DNA of 64,000 nt from Reticulitermes lucifugus (Eukaryota; Arthropoda; Insecta; Blattodea; Rhinotermitidae): the NCBI GenBank assembly GCA_026260175.1, contig JAKCWW010000629.1, forward strand, positions 22,014 through 86,013, written 5' to 3'. A program made the position numbers and the translations under genes. Below are positions 34,060 to 45,187 of the stretch, piece after piece. Each line of letters begins with the position of its first letter. Positions within the stretch are counted from its first letter, which is position 1. The notes below the pieces were generated by a model. It searched no databases. It was not told where the DNA came from and saw only the letters and a program-made list of their open reading frames with translations.

Positions 34060-34218
34060 GTTATTATTATTTAAATATTTTTATTTTAGTATTCTTTCAT
34101 AAGTGTCCTCTTTACTGTCCTTTATTATCTGTGTTTGTATGTTGTGCTGTTTCTGTTATTGGCCACTTGGCTGTTCAGTCAGCAAGTTAATATAAAAAAT
34201 TAATTGAATTGAATTGAT
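34060..34218 (+). mobile_element. LINE 3' tail with ATTGA repeats
   Basis: TTGGCCACTTGGCTGTTCAG, then AGTTAATATAAAAAATTAAT and repeats of ATTGA. The same tail, reversed, is at 48300-48390, which marks it as the 3' end of one retrotransposon family ending in short ATTGA repeats. The SINE at 34222 starts right after it. Confidence 0.6.
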
Positions 34219-34221
34219 TCA

Positions 34222-34440
34222 GTGAGCTTAATCTGGATGACTCAGTAAAGTGACAGACTACAGCCTGGAGAGTCGAGGTCCTGGGGTTCGATTTTCGGCA
34301 GAGGCAGTGTTTTTCTCTGCGCCTCTTCCCCACAACTTTGAGACCGGCTGTGGGGCCCACACACCTCCTACCCGACGGACGTCGACGTCCGGTACACAGG
34401 AGATACAGCGACGGACCATGTAATAGACCACACTTCTTAA
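34222..34440 (+). mobile_element. SINE family C, copy 8, diverged
   Basis: GATGACTCAGTAAAGTGACA, B box GGGTTCGATTTTCGG at about 34283, TTTGAGACCGGCTGTGGGGC. The 3' half is poorly conserved. Confidence 0.65.
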
Positions 34441-35039
34441 TCTATTGCCGATGTGTGAAATTCATGAAGTTTTACTCCACGAGTTTCAAAGTATTCCTAG
34501 TGTGGTGCTTAAGCACATGGACAAAGTGCCACACATTATTATTGTGCCGAGAAAAATATTTTTGGTCTATGAAAGAAGAATTTATAGATGCGGGGAGAAA
34601 GCTGCTTAATGAGCGGATTTATAATTTGATATTCTGCAACCACTACTGTAAAATGATGAAATATGGAATAACTAGTGTAGTGCACATTGAAAATTCAGCG
34701 GGAATAATTAACAATTCCCAAATCTGGCCACGGTTGCCGCATAGGCCATACAACGTTTCCTTTGACCCGATCTTCCATATTGTTCTATAGACCTTAAGGG
34801 ATAATTTTAGATTGCAATTTCACTGAATATGGTATCCATTATCTAGAAAAATTATGGAAATTTAAACTAGTAGAAGTTTTGTTGGCAAAGGTCGACACTG
34901 CAATATTGACTGAAGCACATCCTCAAATGTCGTTTATCGCTGCCGTCTTCTTATCCTTTCTGAAACTTTTGACTACTCCGCGACACAACGACAAACTTGG
35001 CCGTGCTGAGATTAATCACATATAGATGAGGGAAATGAA

Positions 35040-35330
35040 AACTGCATACAGAATTTTAATTGAGAAACGTGACGGGGAAGAGATTACTTTAGGTTCCTAC
35101 GCGTGAATGGGAAAACAATATTAAGATAACTGCTAAGGAAATAGGGTATGAGGATGTGAAATGATTTCAGTGGGCTCAGCATAAAGCGCAATGTTGGAAC
35201 GCTTCTGATTACACGGTAATGAAACTTTGTGTTCCTGAAAAGGAATTTCTTGACCAGTATAGCGACTATTAATTTCTCACGAACGATACTGCCCTACAGT
35301 TATTATGAGTATTTTCAACAGTCGCCCTTA
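35040..35330 (+). mobile_element. LINE C-terminal tail relic
   Basis: Frames on the plus strand give RILIEKRDGEE, GNRV and, further on, ALVNTVMKL-like and VPEKEFLDQ-like words. These follow a recurrent LINE tail of the type EGKR-GRPR-RWEDNI-DL-EIGYEDVDWI---RDRWRALVN-VMNLRVP. Multiple stops; clearly a fossil. Confidence 0.55.
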
Positions 35331-36494
35331 CTATGAACCCTACAATTGCTCAACTTCAGGAAATTCCCTATCTCCATACTGCACTAATGTAAAAGTTGCT
35401 TCGAGCCGAGGTCTATTATATATATAATACACAGCAGATAGTTGAGCAAGGGAGAAATTCATAATATGTTAGGCGAAGTTTGCTTCCAGCAATCTGGAGG
35501 GATCCATTGAAGATGGAGTCGCACACTTCACCGCCCACATCAAACAAAGACAAAAGAGAGGCGACGCTGCGAATCAAACTTTTCTATGCCCGCAGTAAGA
35601 GGGAATGAAGACACTGCTGACAAAAGGATGTTAATGGGGCGGATTCAAGGAACGTCTCTCACTCCCCAGTGTGAGTACTAACGGACAAACTCTGTGCGAG
35701 AGAGTGAGAGATGGGAAGAGATTTTCTTTGGCGTCACATAACTCAGAAAACTCGTGAATAGACACTGGATGTGAAATTTGTTGGACTTTCTGCAGATGAA
35801 GGATCACTTTCATTCTACGGTACTTCTGCTTCTGCGATTTGTATGATTTTTTCTTTCCTAATCATCAAAGACATTGAGAGCCTTGGCTAAGTACCAACTT
35901 TAAAACTGACGCAAAAGTTCGCCGAGTTTTTGAGAATAGTGTAACCAGTTGCAGGAGTTGGCGGCTCTAGCGTCAGACTGCGTAAAACTGGAGTAAACCA
36001 GAACAATATATCGCCATTTCAATCGACTCTCATTTCCATAATATCGGAAATAATGTTTTAAGTACAAATTTAGGACATACATGGATCTTAGGATTATACA
36101 ACTAAATCAAGGCACTTTTTAAACTGTGGTACTGAACGCGTCGTTAAATAAATATAAATAAATGAATAGATAAACAGATAAATAGAAATGACGTTTCTTA
36201 ACTTATTTATTATTCATACATTCAGAATTATTTAACGATAATTTGTAGAAAGACAGAACATTTTTTGATTCATTCTGAACGTGTGGGTGAATTAGGCTAT
36301 TGGTTTAGGGACTGCGTAAAGTTACCTTAAAATTTGTGATGTTTGTCCTATAATACATGGATGATTGGATAAGGCGGATGAAAAGTATTTAGCAAGCATG
36401 TAGAAGCTGAGGACATACATATCTTTCACGCATCCAAGAGGAAATACAGCATTTGGGAGTTTTATATGATTCCTCTTGATATAGTATGTACATG

Positions 36495-36545
36495 CAGCCT
36501 AAAGGTGGCTTAATATTATCAAGCCGAAACATGTCGATTCCATGT
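36495..36545 (+). ncRNA. Degenerate hammerhead-like motif, third copy
   Basis: Core CTAAAGG (36499-36505, expected CTGANGA), T, stem II GGCTT/AAGCC with a nine-base loop, GAAAC (36526-36530), then ATGTC, which gives a canonical GTC cleavage triplet. The left core is mutated. No inverted arms are obvious here, so this may be the remains of a full-length element. The A-rich text that follows looks like a 3' end. Confidence 0.35.
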
Positions 36546-36889
36546 TTGTAATATGAAATAATCTTTCTAATAAATTAGTCGTGTTAAAGGTTTTTAGAAA
36601 TTACTGAGAGTCACGCTGCCAAAAATAATTGGTTAGAATTATTACATCAGACTTGATTAGGAATAAGGATTTTAAAACAAACAATTGAATAAAAAAACTC
36701 TCTTATATGTTGCTTATATTTACAACATGTACGATATTATTTAATGATTATTATCTCAGAAACAACAGACAAATTAAAAAGTGTATATTGCATTACGTAA
36801 CATTACTTTACTTTGGTCTGAATTTATTGAAGTGTATGACAGGCACATAGGCGTTCATGTAGATTATTCACATTATTCACATATTTTAT

Positions 36890-37150
36890 CAATAAATTAT
36901 AACAACGTTCCGCATGTCAGAGTGCCGCCTATGGTCGTACAGACAAAGACAAGCTGATAGACAGCGTGAAAGATAGAAAACAGCCACAACGGAAACGCTT
37001 TACACGAGGTAACGGTTTGCGATCCTCGGACTGCACACTAATGTCTTGGAGCAGCATACTAATGATGGCGACGAGTCGGCCAAGAGGTCACGTGACCGGA
37101 TCTATGACGTGTACTGCTTTTCCTCCACTTCCGGCTGGTAGGAACTAAGA
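36890..37150. promoter_or_regulatory. CpG-rich segment with E-box and ETS-type sites
   Basis: This stretch has many CpGs, a second GGTCACGTGACC at 37086-37097, GATGGCGAC just upstream, and CACTTCCGG (37127-37135), a consensus ETS/GABP site. Together these look like a housekeeping-type promoter. No gene was found on either side within a few kilobases, so its target is unknown; it could be an alternative distal promoter of the GST gene or an enhancer. Confidence 0.3.
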
Positions 37151-37404
37151 ACAACGGGTTAGGAACTCACGAAGAGATTATGAAGCAATAATTGCAGGGG
37201 CTGAAACTCTTGGCGGTAGGGGAGGGGTGGGCGTGAGGGTGCTCTGAATATTCATATGAACCTGGAAATCGACTGAAATGATATACAGAGTTCTTTATTC
37301 TTGCTCCACATTTTTGGGTTTGATGTAACTTTGAACAGTTGAAAAGGGGTACTACAGCCAGTTCGTGTTGCAGTAACTAATTCTGTTTTGAAATCCTTAA
37401 ATTT

Positions 37405-37612
37405 TAGTGACTATGCTTACCGACTGGGCAACCGAGTAATCGGGGTTCAGTTTCCGATAAGGGCAAGGGATTTTCTCTTCTCCTTGGCGTCCAGGCTGGC
37501 TCCGGGGCCAACCAAGCCCCTTATCTAATGGTTCCCGTGGGGTCTTTTCCCTGAAATAATGCTGTCAGTATGTGAAACTGACCACTGGTCTCCATCTTTT
37601 TCAGATGCTAAC
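37405..37612 (+). mobile_element. SINE family C, copy 9
   Basis: AGTGACTATGCTTACCGACT, GGGGTTCAGTTTCCG, TTCTCTTCTCCTTGGCGTCC, GAAACTGACCACTGGTCTCC. Confidence 0.68.
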
Positions 37613-38035
37613 AAGTTAGGAAGTATTCGCAGATCTGGCGCCATCTTTCTGTGAGTGTTCCTAGGTTTTCAATTCATGAATAATTTACAGAAACGCACTG
37701 AACTTTGGAACACACGTTGTAAAATTACTCATATCACTCAAGAAACAGCAATTTGTCGTAACCCACCCATACACAATTTTATAGGAGACAGAAAAAATTT
37801 GACCCATCCTCAATAGACCAACACTTAAGCATGTTTGTTTTTTCAAAAATGTAAGGAGAAGCAATTTTTGTGGACACAATATTTTGACAGAAGGTGTGTT
37901 GTAACCCAACTGTCTAGTAAGGCGGGAATCTCAGTTTGACAAATTGTGTTGGTTACATAAAATTTCCCTTTCATGGGCGATATATTAGCAACAGATTTAC
38001 AATGGTTCATCATCAAGAAATTCTAAACGCGGAGA

Positions 38036-38075
38036 TTTACAACGGACACTTCTTAAATAACGGACACTTCTTAAA
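38036..38075 (+). repeat. Short tandem duplication
   Basis: AACGGACACTTCTTAAA twice in a row. A similar short duplication, GTCAGACGTTGG(G)CACGGAGTA, is at about 53682-53722. Confidence 0.8.
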
Positions 38076-38184
38076 CATCGATATTCGAAGTTCGCAATCT
38101 ATCGCGCTCGATACTCAAATCTTTTTAACTCGTGCCTCATATGGAACATAGTCTTTCCCAATTAGAGCATATAAACTGAGTCTT

Positions 38185-38430
38185 CGACCTTAGCGCGTAC
38201 CTCACAGAGAATACAGTCAGCCTCAGTTATAAGACCAGTAACGGCGAGAGTTTGTAAATGTGCATAGATGTTCATATGAAGTGTTGTTTTTCCACGAGTT
38301 TGACCCAAATCGGAATGTGTTGACAATTATTGGTCAAATTATCAAATATGAAATTCCATGCGAATCTGTCCTGTGGGAGTCGCTGTGTTTCACACGAACA
38401 TGACAAAACCGATAACCGCTTTTCGTGTTT
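38185..38430 (+). repeat. Dispersed repeat E, copy 3 (3' half)
   Basis: GCGTACCTCACAGAGAATAC, ATGAAATTCCATGCGAATCT, GTGGGAGTCGCTGTGTTTCA, CACGAACATGACAAAACCGA. Confidence 0.5.
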
Positions 38431-38779
38431 CACGAACGCGCCCAAAATGCGTGGAGCTCTATCTGAACTCCTTCTTCATGTTACTTCATTACCTAAAGGA
38501 CCAATATCTTAGTTGTTAAACTCAGACTTATTATATTTCCTTTCATCTGAGGCTAGAAAAATTACAAAAATTTAAATATTTTTGCGAAATAAGAGATTAC
38601 GAGGGAAGAAATAAAGACGAAGCAGACAACATTTTTCTAGGCAAAACTGAAGTTTGATGTGTTCCTGTAACACTGGGAGGAAAAGTGTTGGGATGGACTG
38701 AAAACACTCTTGTCGTCATTGAGGCACTTGCAGGAGAGGTGGCAAGACCTCTTTCTTCCACTCTTCATACTCTTCTTGG

Positions 38780-38890
38780 ACTGCTAGACCTGCAAGATGA
38801 AGGCAGGCAGCACGTTCTCCGAAACTTACGTAAATTCTTACCAGTCGAACAGCACCACAGCTCAGAAGACTGCATTATTCACCACGTGCT
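38780..38890 (+). mobile_element. Possible FWDVT-family fragment
   Basis: GTTCTCCGAAACTTACGTAA then TTCTTACCAGTCGAACAGCA and CTCAGAAGACTGC follows the layout of the family's right arm with several changes. Two further weak matches are at 47440-47500 (CCTCCGAAACCTTGATCATG, CACATCCCAGAAGATACC) and 53880-53950. Confidence 0.35.
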
Positions 38891-40191
38891 AATTCAAGAC
38901 GAGTATAAAATGTACTGATTATGTAGTATGGAGACACGGCAATTATAAACTGAGACTGGCGTGACAGGAGAACTATTGCCTATTTATTGTTTCTAGTTCA
39001 GCGCTAACTTGGTGTGACTGAGAAAAACTGCGAGAAAGATTTAGAATAGGCCGATAGTTGCTGGTGCAGGTAAACCATAGGTGCTCATCCCAGCGGTTAA
39101 CGAATTGAAAGTCAGCACTTACAGGGTTCTCTTAGGGCATGAAGTGGATGAAGTCTTTGCTGTGAAGAAGAAAATGGTGACATTCACGCAGCTGGGAATA
39201 GAAACAAAGCAGGATGTGGTTCAGATAGACTAAATAAGAACTCTGGACCCACTCAGTCATCCACCCTGATGATGTTAATTTATTTACTTCCTTTTTCTTT
39301 TTTTGATACAATTGTTATTCAAAAAAAAAAAAAAAGAAAGCGGAAAAATGTAAAGAATTGTTAAACGACAAACACCATAATTTTTATTCCACCGCTGCGA
39401 TTCAGAAGAGGAAAAGGGAGAAGCAAGTGAGAACTATCTATCACGTATGTAACTGGATTCAAGCATTTCCGCACGAATCAACCCAGCATTGTGTGGCCGC
39501 TACAGCTGCTGTCACAGGGATGAACAGAATGCGCCCAGACTACACACACGTAATTCCAGTTTAGACCAATTTTCGGCACTTAAGTAGGATTACTTAGCGG
39601 CACAAATCTGTGAGGATCAGAAGGCTGTAAACTGTAGCACGCATGTGTACGTGAGAAACAAGATTTTCAATTGGAAAATCTGAAATAAAGAAATTAGGAG
39701 ATATGTTCCTTGATAAAAGCGTATGTCGAAAATATGTCTTAAAGAAATAAAATGTGAGATTCTATAATCCGCCCTCCTGGCCCAGATATCCATAAAAGAT
39801 TATGAATTTCCTGCCCCGCTGTGCAAGAGTCAGCTTGCAAATAGCTGTACGTTTCATAGACGTATTCGGTACAAAGCGGCCAATTCTGAAAACGAGGGAC
39901 AGTCAGTCCAAAAATACATCTCATTCCGCATATGCTTGAAATATAAGTAACTCTCTAAGTTACAAAGTTTATCTATCACCGACAGATTTGTATTTTAATT
40001 TGTCTGTGTCCGTGTTTCGTCACACAGCTCTTTATCATAAGAAAGAGGAAACATTTATGGTTTTCGCCGGAAAATATGGGTAATGACGGATGCAACTTAT
40101 TGTAAAGCAAAGCAGAACCAAAAATGAGGGCTGAAAATTTGAATGCAAATTTTGTCACACTGTGGAATTTTATATACTACAAGCCTATTTG

Positions 40192-40495
40192 TGGGGCACG
40201 CGGTGGCGCAGTTGGTTGAGGCACTGCGCTACAAGCCGGAAGGTCGCGAGTTCGATTCCCGATGGTGTCATTGGAATTTTCATTGACATAATCCTTTCGG
40301 TCGCACTACGACCCTGGGGTCTAACAGAAATGAGTACCAGGAATATTTCGTGAGGGGTAAAGGCGGCCTGTGCGTAGGGCTGACAACCTTACCACCTTGA
40401 TTTGCCGACTGTCTAGAAATCTGGGAGCCTCAACCTCCTGGAAACCTAACGGCCTGTCGAGGCCTGTAATGGGATTGCTTTACCTTTTTACCTTT
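40192..40495 (+). mobile_element. SINE family B
   Basis: tRNA-like head GGTGGCGCAGTTGGTTGAGG with B box GAGTTCGATTCCC (about 40248-40260), body with GGGCTGACAACCTTACCACC, and a T-rich end TTTACCTTTTTACC. Flanks ACAAGCCTATTTGT (40179-40192) and ACAGGCCTATCTGT (about 40497-40510) are a 14-base target-site duplication with two changes. Confidence 0.85.
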
Positions 40496-41704
40496 TACAG
40501 GCCTATCTGTAGGTTAGAGTTATTAATATTACCAAAGAATAGTGGTTTGTAAATTAAAGTTTCTCAGGTAGTAGAAACTAAATAGAATACCAAAATAAAT
40601 GTGAAGACACTAACAGAGACCGGTAAAGTACTGCATGAGGATTAAAGGTAACAAATAAGAACGCATTATAAAATGAGAACGGGAGAGTACAGACGTTGGC
40701 CAGTTGGTAAAGCACGAAAAATATGGAAGGGTAATTGAAAAGGCGGTGTTTGTACTCAGACAGATAGACTGATACCAAGCCAATCTTAAGGCCACGCCCG
40801 TCTCATGTCTTGAAATCTGTCCACCACTGCTTCTACTGCAGCAAACGACCTCTGGCACCGGTATCGATCTTTGACGATACATCAGCACTTATTGTTTGGA
40901 GCTGTCTGCATTCCAGTTACATACCGACAGGGTATCAACAATGGAAACACGCATCCCGCTGAAACAAAACATAGAAGCAACAATATACAGACGAGATAGA
41001 TAGCCTGATCGGTGTCGAAATCGATTAAATGACAAGCCATAATTTTTGCGTTTTACGGTTTACGGGAATGGAAGTGGTTGAATAATGTGCTCCAGGGGGC
41101 GGATCAATGCACGCGGCTCTTTCTGTACGAAGAGGTTTTAAAATAAAAAAAATACACAACACGACCTCCCCTGGGGAATTCTACATGTCTGTATTTCTAT
41201 TTCCCTTTGTATTTGGAATATCAAATATTTTGTGTTTTTGAGCTGTTTATAAAAGGGAAGGGAAATGAAATGGGGGTTTTGATCGACTCTTGTCGTCAAA
41301 ATATTCACGATAAGGCAGAATATCACATCCCGATGTGACAATAGGGTGATAACTTTTATCTGGTTTCGAAATCCCATTTGATTCAGGGTTCTACAGACGT
41401 CAACAGGAAGTTCCCATGATAGCTTAGCTAGTACAGTCTCACCCTCGACCTCAAAACACTCTCCGGACCGAGGCTATGTAAGAACAACCAATTATGCATT
41501 CTAATAATATTCTCGACTCTTTGTCTTGCCCGTCCGTTTCTGCAGATCTCTTCTTGCTTCTATTTAGCGTAGATTTCTTCTTGATTTAAGCATCTATTTT
41601 ACATCCTCAAATCACAGTAATGTGCAATATCTTAGGATAAATGCCGGTAAATATGCTAATTAAGATGTTCTTCTTAACCCTCTATAAAACACAATCAATA
41701 CTAG

Positions 41705-41705
<1 letters not shown>

Positions 41706-41738
<33 letters not shown>
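41706..41738 (+). repeat. TA dinucleotide microsatellite
   Basis: Uninterrupted TA run of about 16 units. Confidence 0.95.
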
Positions 41739-41739
<1 letters not shown>

Positions 41740-41740
<1 letters not shown>

Positions 41741-41835
41741 GCCTACTAAGACATCTTATAGTTTGCATTTTACCCACACGTTGTATTAATGTATTCCATA
41801 TGATTCTCACAAAAATGACGATTATTTCCCTAAAG
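41740..41835 (+). repeat. Dispersed repeat D, copy 6
   Basis: GTTTGCATTTTACCCACACG, GTATTCCATATGATTCTCAC, AAAAATGACGATTATTTCCC. Truncated on the right by the SINE at 41836. Confidence 0.6.
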
Positions 41836-42134
41836 AGCCGATCCCAGTGGCCGTGCGGTCTAAGGCGTGGGTCTGCGGTCGCTCGCTAACTAGGATTGTG
41901 GGTTCGAATCCCGCTGGGGGCATGGATGTCTGTCTCTTGTGAGTGTTGTGTNNNNNNNNNNNNNNNNNNNNNNNNNNNNNNNNNNNNNNNNNNNNNNNNN
42001 NCTCTGCGACGGGCTGGTCCCTCGTCCAGAGGAGTCCTACCGACTGTGGTGTGTCTAAATTGTGATCATGAAACCTCGAAATGAGGAGGTCTAGGCACCC
42101 GAAAAGGGGCTGTTGAGCCATAAAAAAATCTCTA
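41836..42134 (+). mobile_element. SINE family A, with gap
   Basis: Head CCGATCCCAGTGGCCGTGCG, B box GGTTCGAATCC at 41901-41911, tail GGCTGTTGAGCCATAAAAAA. Near-duplicate CTAAAGAG / CTAAGGAG flanks look like the target-site duplication. 50 Ns (41952-42001) interrupt it just after GTGTTGTGT. It is inserted in a copy of dispersed repeat D. Confidence 0.85.
41952..42001. other. Assembly gap (50 N)
   Basis: Inside SINE family A, right after the GTGTTGTGT segment. The ungapped copy at 8711 shows only about 25 bases at this place. Confidence 1.
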
Positions 42135-43517
42135 AGGAGCATTAAGCGTTTAGTTTTTATAATGTACATGGGTTATGTTTTATGTGAGGTAAGAAATTAA
42201 TTTTAACTTACATACAATTTAGATGAACGTAAGTCCTTAAAATATAAATAGGCAGAAGTCTTAATTACTTCTAGATTACTTTTGCTACCAGAGCTACCTT
42301 GTTTACCAAGGCTGCCATTGCTTCTTGGTTGCTACGATCACACGAATGTACCAGAAGTGCTTCGCTCTGCGGAGATTAACATTCTTATTTTTCTTCTTTT
42401 TCATTTTCTTCTTGTTCTTATTATTATTATAGCAGCGGAAGCGCTGGGTGTCGGATCCAGATGCGGGAAGTGTGTGTTTTGTGGTCTGACTTGAGATGTG
42501 AGTGAAGCAGAGAGCAGGTCCTGCCGGAGGGTCCGGTTCGGGTTTCCGGTGCACGACGTCGCTTTCAGGAAGAGGAAATTGGTGCGGAGTGCACCCGTGA
42601 CCGGAACTCCACCGGGTCTTCCAGATTCTACTGAACATATGTTACAGCGAAAAAAAAAGACGGAAGTTACGTAAAAACTTTGCAAGGACTTTCTTTACAC
42701 TTTATTTATTACATGAATTTGGTTAATCATTTCGTAACCTTTACTCTTTTGCCTGTAAAAGCAATGCGTATGAAGTGACTAGAGAAGGTTGATTCGTTTT
42801 TGATCGAACTTCACCTTTGAGTCGGAAGTGCCGTAAATAAAAGTTCAGATCTCTCAAAAAATTTGAAGTAAGCGGTGAAACTTTGGTGAAGTACTGTAAA
42901 GAGAAGACAGATTATGGCGTTATTAGAGAATAATTTCTTTTTAAAACTAATGCCACCAAAACTGTACACCTATGTCTGAAGATAATCGCATAGACCGAAA
43001 TATATAGCATTGTTGCGCGTTGTTGAATACAATAAATTGTTATCTTTGACGGTAAATGCAAATTACCATGGATATACTTGTATTTCATTCATCTACCAAC
43101 GACGCTAAATAATCTTACCAATTGACAGTGTCGTCAAGCAGCACACTTTTCTCTCTCTATCGCTCTCTAAGAGTGATTTAGCATGTCTAAGGTAGGAGCA
43201 GGCGTGGTTATCTGCAATGGAAATCAAAGCTTATTTAGCGCAAAGAGGGTAGGCAGGGAGTAGCTATCGGCGATAATCGACACATTCATCTCGACTGATC
43301 GACCGCTTCCCAGTCGGAGACACGCGGTCCCTTCAGCGTGCAACATATTTAGTTCTTCTAACAAAATTCCTTATGCATTAAGATTTAGGCTTCCTGGTCT
43401 CCGCCATCAGATCGTCATGTCCAGCCCACTGATAGTGTGGTTTGTTGCATCGAAATCGAAACAATTTTGCTTTTGGTGTGTTCTAAACCCTTTAAAGACA
43501 AAGATTAACCTGATAAA

Positions 43518-43755
43518 GGTAAAAGGTAAATTTCACCCTAGAAAAGTTCATGAAGGCCCAGAGGGAAAGTAGATGTATAGCTCTACTCTTTCTTTAACAT
43601 CGGCAGAAAAATTCGGTACTCATCGTATACGAGGCTGGGTGGACCCCAAAGCCGATCTGGAGGGGTGCGGAAAGCCTCTCCCCCACCGGGATTCGATTCC
43701 CAGACCGTCCAGCCCCTAGCAAGTTGCTATACCAACTATGCTATTCAGGCCCGCA
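43518..43755 (-). mobile_element. SINE family C, copy 10
   Basis: Minus orientation: ATAGCATAGTTGGTATAGCA, B box GGGAATCGAATCCCGG, GAGTACCGAATTTTTCTGCC, tail TTTACCTTTTACC. Confidence 0.75.
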
Positions 43756-44637
43756 AGATTAACCTGAAATATGTTTAAAGATTTATTTCGTACCGATCAG
43801 AAAATATTCTCCGTTTTGGTTATCAAAACGAATAAGTGAAAACTGTTTTTTCTGAGATCCAGAAAGAACTTGTGTATTCACTGTGGACAAAATGTAGAAT
43901 TTCTGATTGTTACATTTGGTGGCATTTTCAGTACCTATTAAGCTTTAAATGGTAAACGAACTGCTGTCCAGCGAACGCCTGTTTAGCACAGTGAATCCTT
44001 TGACAAAGGTAATTACACTGTTGGGAAATCGTCGACATTGCTCTGTGACAAACATGTACAAGTATCTGTAATTTATATTGTAGTTAATATTAAACTTATT
44101 CCCTAGTACTTTTCAAAACTGTGCTATATGTCGCTCGCCCATCCGTATCCCGCTTTTAGTCATCGTCACGGAATTAGCTCAATCGAACATGCTGATTCCG
44201 TTTTGACGGTCTAGTATTGTACTTTGTAGGTACGGGCTCGAGTTCCGGCGACGTAAGGACATCCTGAGTAAAATGTTTGTGGCTACCATAAGCGTCCCAA
44301 AACAACTACCGTGACAGTGTCTAATATAACGACATGAAGGCTTCCGCAGAAATTCGTACGTGCTCGCCATTAACTTTAATTTTTTTCATCCCATTCGAAA
44401 CTATGCAAATTATCACTTTTGGATGAAGCTTAGTATTAAGTGATTTCGCTGTTACTTCATGAAGTAACTTGCTACAGAACAACGGTGCCAACCGTTCTGA
44501 CCACGTAACTTTCAAATTGCCTTGGGGGGGGGGTGCTAGAGTCTTGGCCGATCGATTTCTAAGACCACCACCCTCTCGAGTTGATCGCTTATCGCCGCCT
44601 TGCGAGGGGCGTGTCTGCCACACGGAACCACCACCAC

Positions 44638-44667
44638 CATTAATAATAATAATAATAATAATAATAG
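44638..44667 (+). repeat. TAA trinucleotide microsatellite
   Basis: About nine TAA units, after a CCACCACCACCAT run and near a G run at 44525. Confidence 0.95.
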
Positions 44668-45076
44668 CAATGACAAGAAGGATATTAGTAACCACAGTAA
44701 CAATGGCAAGTATTCAGGTACCATTCTGTCACTTTAACCTCCCATCCTACTTGTCATCCTAAGAGCCTTCTTAATGGCACCACTCCTTTTCATTTCCGAT
44801 TTTCTAAGTAGGTGCATACTATGAAATTTCTCGCTACTAACATTTTTACTTGTTTTTGATCTTCCGATTCTAAATAAATGCATCCTAAACTAACTTAGTA
44901 TATTTTACTATTTTAAAAAAACAATTAGTGACCTGTATGGGGCCTAAACAAAAAATTCTCACTATGTATCCAAGATCAATACTTACTTCACCCTTGTTAG
45001 GTCAAAATATTTTCCTGGGCATTATGTTTCAGATACTTGTTAACCTTCAAAGGGACAAATACTTGAGGCATAAGTT

Positions 45077-45187
45077 CTTCTGGGATACGAGCGGCGTCAC
45101 TCGGTGACACTGACAGACCGTCCGAGACCGCCACGTTGTTTCCAAGCGTCGAGCACAAGTCACCGAGTGACGTAACACGGTATCCCT
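45077..45187. mobile_element. Small foldback related to the FWDVT family, copy G8
   Basis: TTCTGGGATACGAGCGGCGT then CACTCGGTGAC is mirrored by GTCACCGAGTGACGTAACAC then GGTATCCC. The arms enclose about 45 bases. The words TTCTGGGAT and GACGC tie it to the other copies. Confidence 0.5.

Larger units (their letters stand above)
37613..40191. other. Intergenic stretch
   Basis: Repeat E fragment, a short duplication at 38036, a weak G-family fragment at 38780 and an A run at 39320-39334. No gene recognised on either strand. Confidence 0.5.

Noticed and set aside
34338-34790. 150-codon open frame, the longest in the window
   Set aside because: It starts inside SINE family C and has no domain, splice or composition signal of a gene.
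42303-42685. Overlapping minus-strand frames of about 100 codons
   Set aside because: The frames run through a K-rich simple stretch and an A run; no conserved domain and no splice context.
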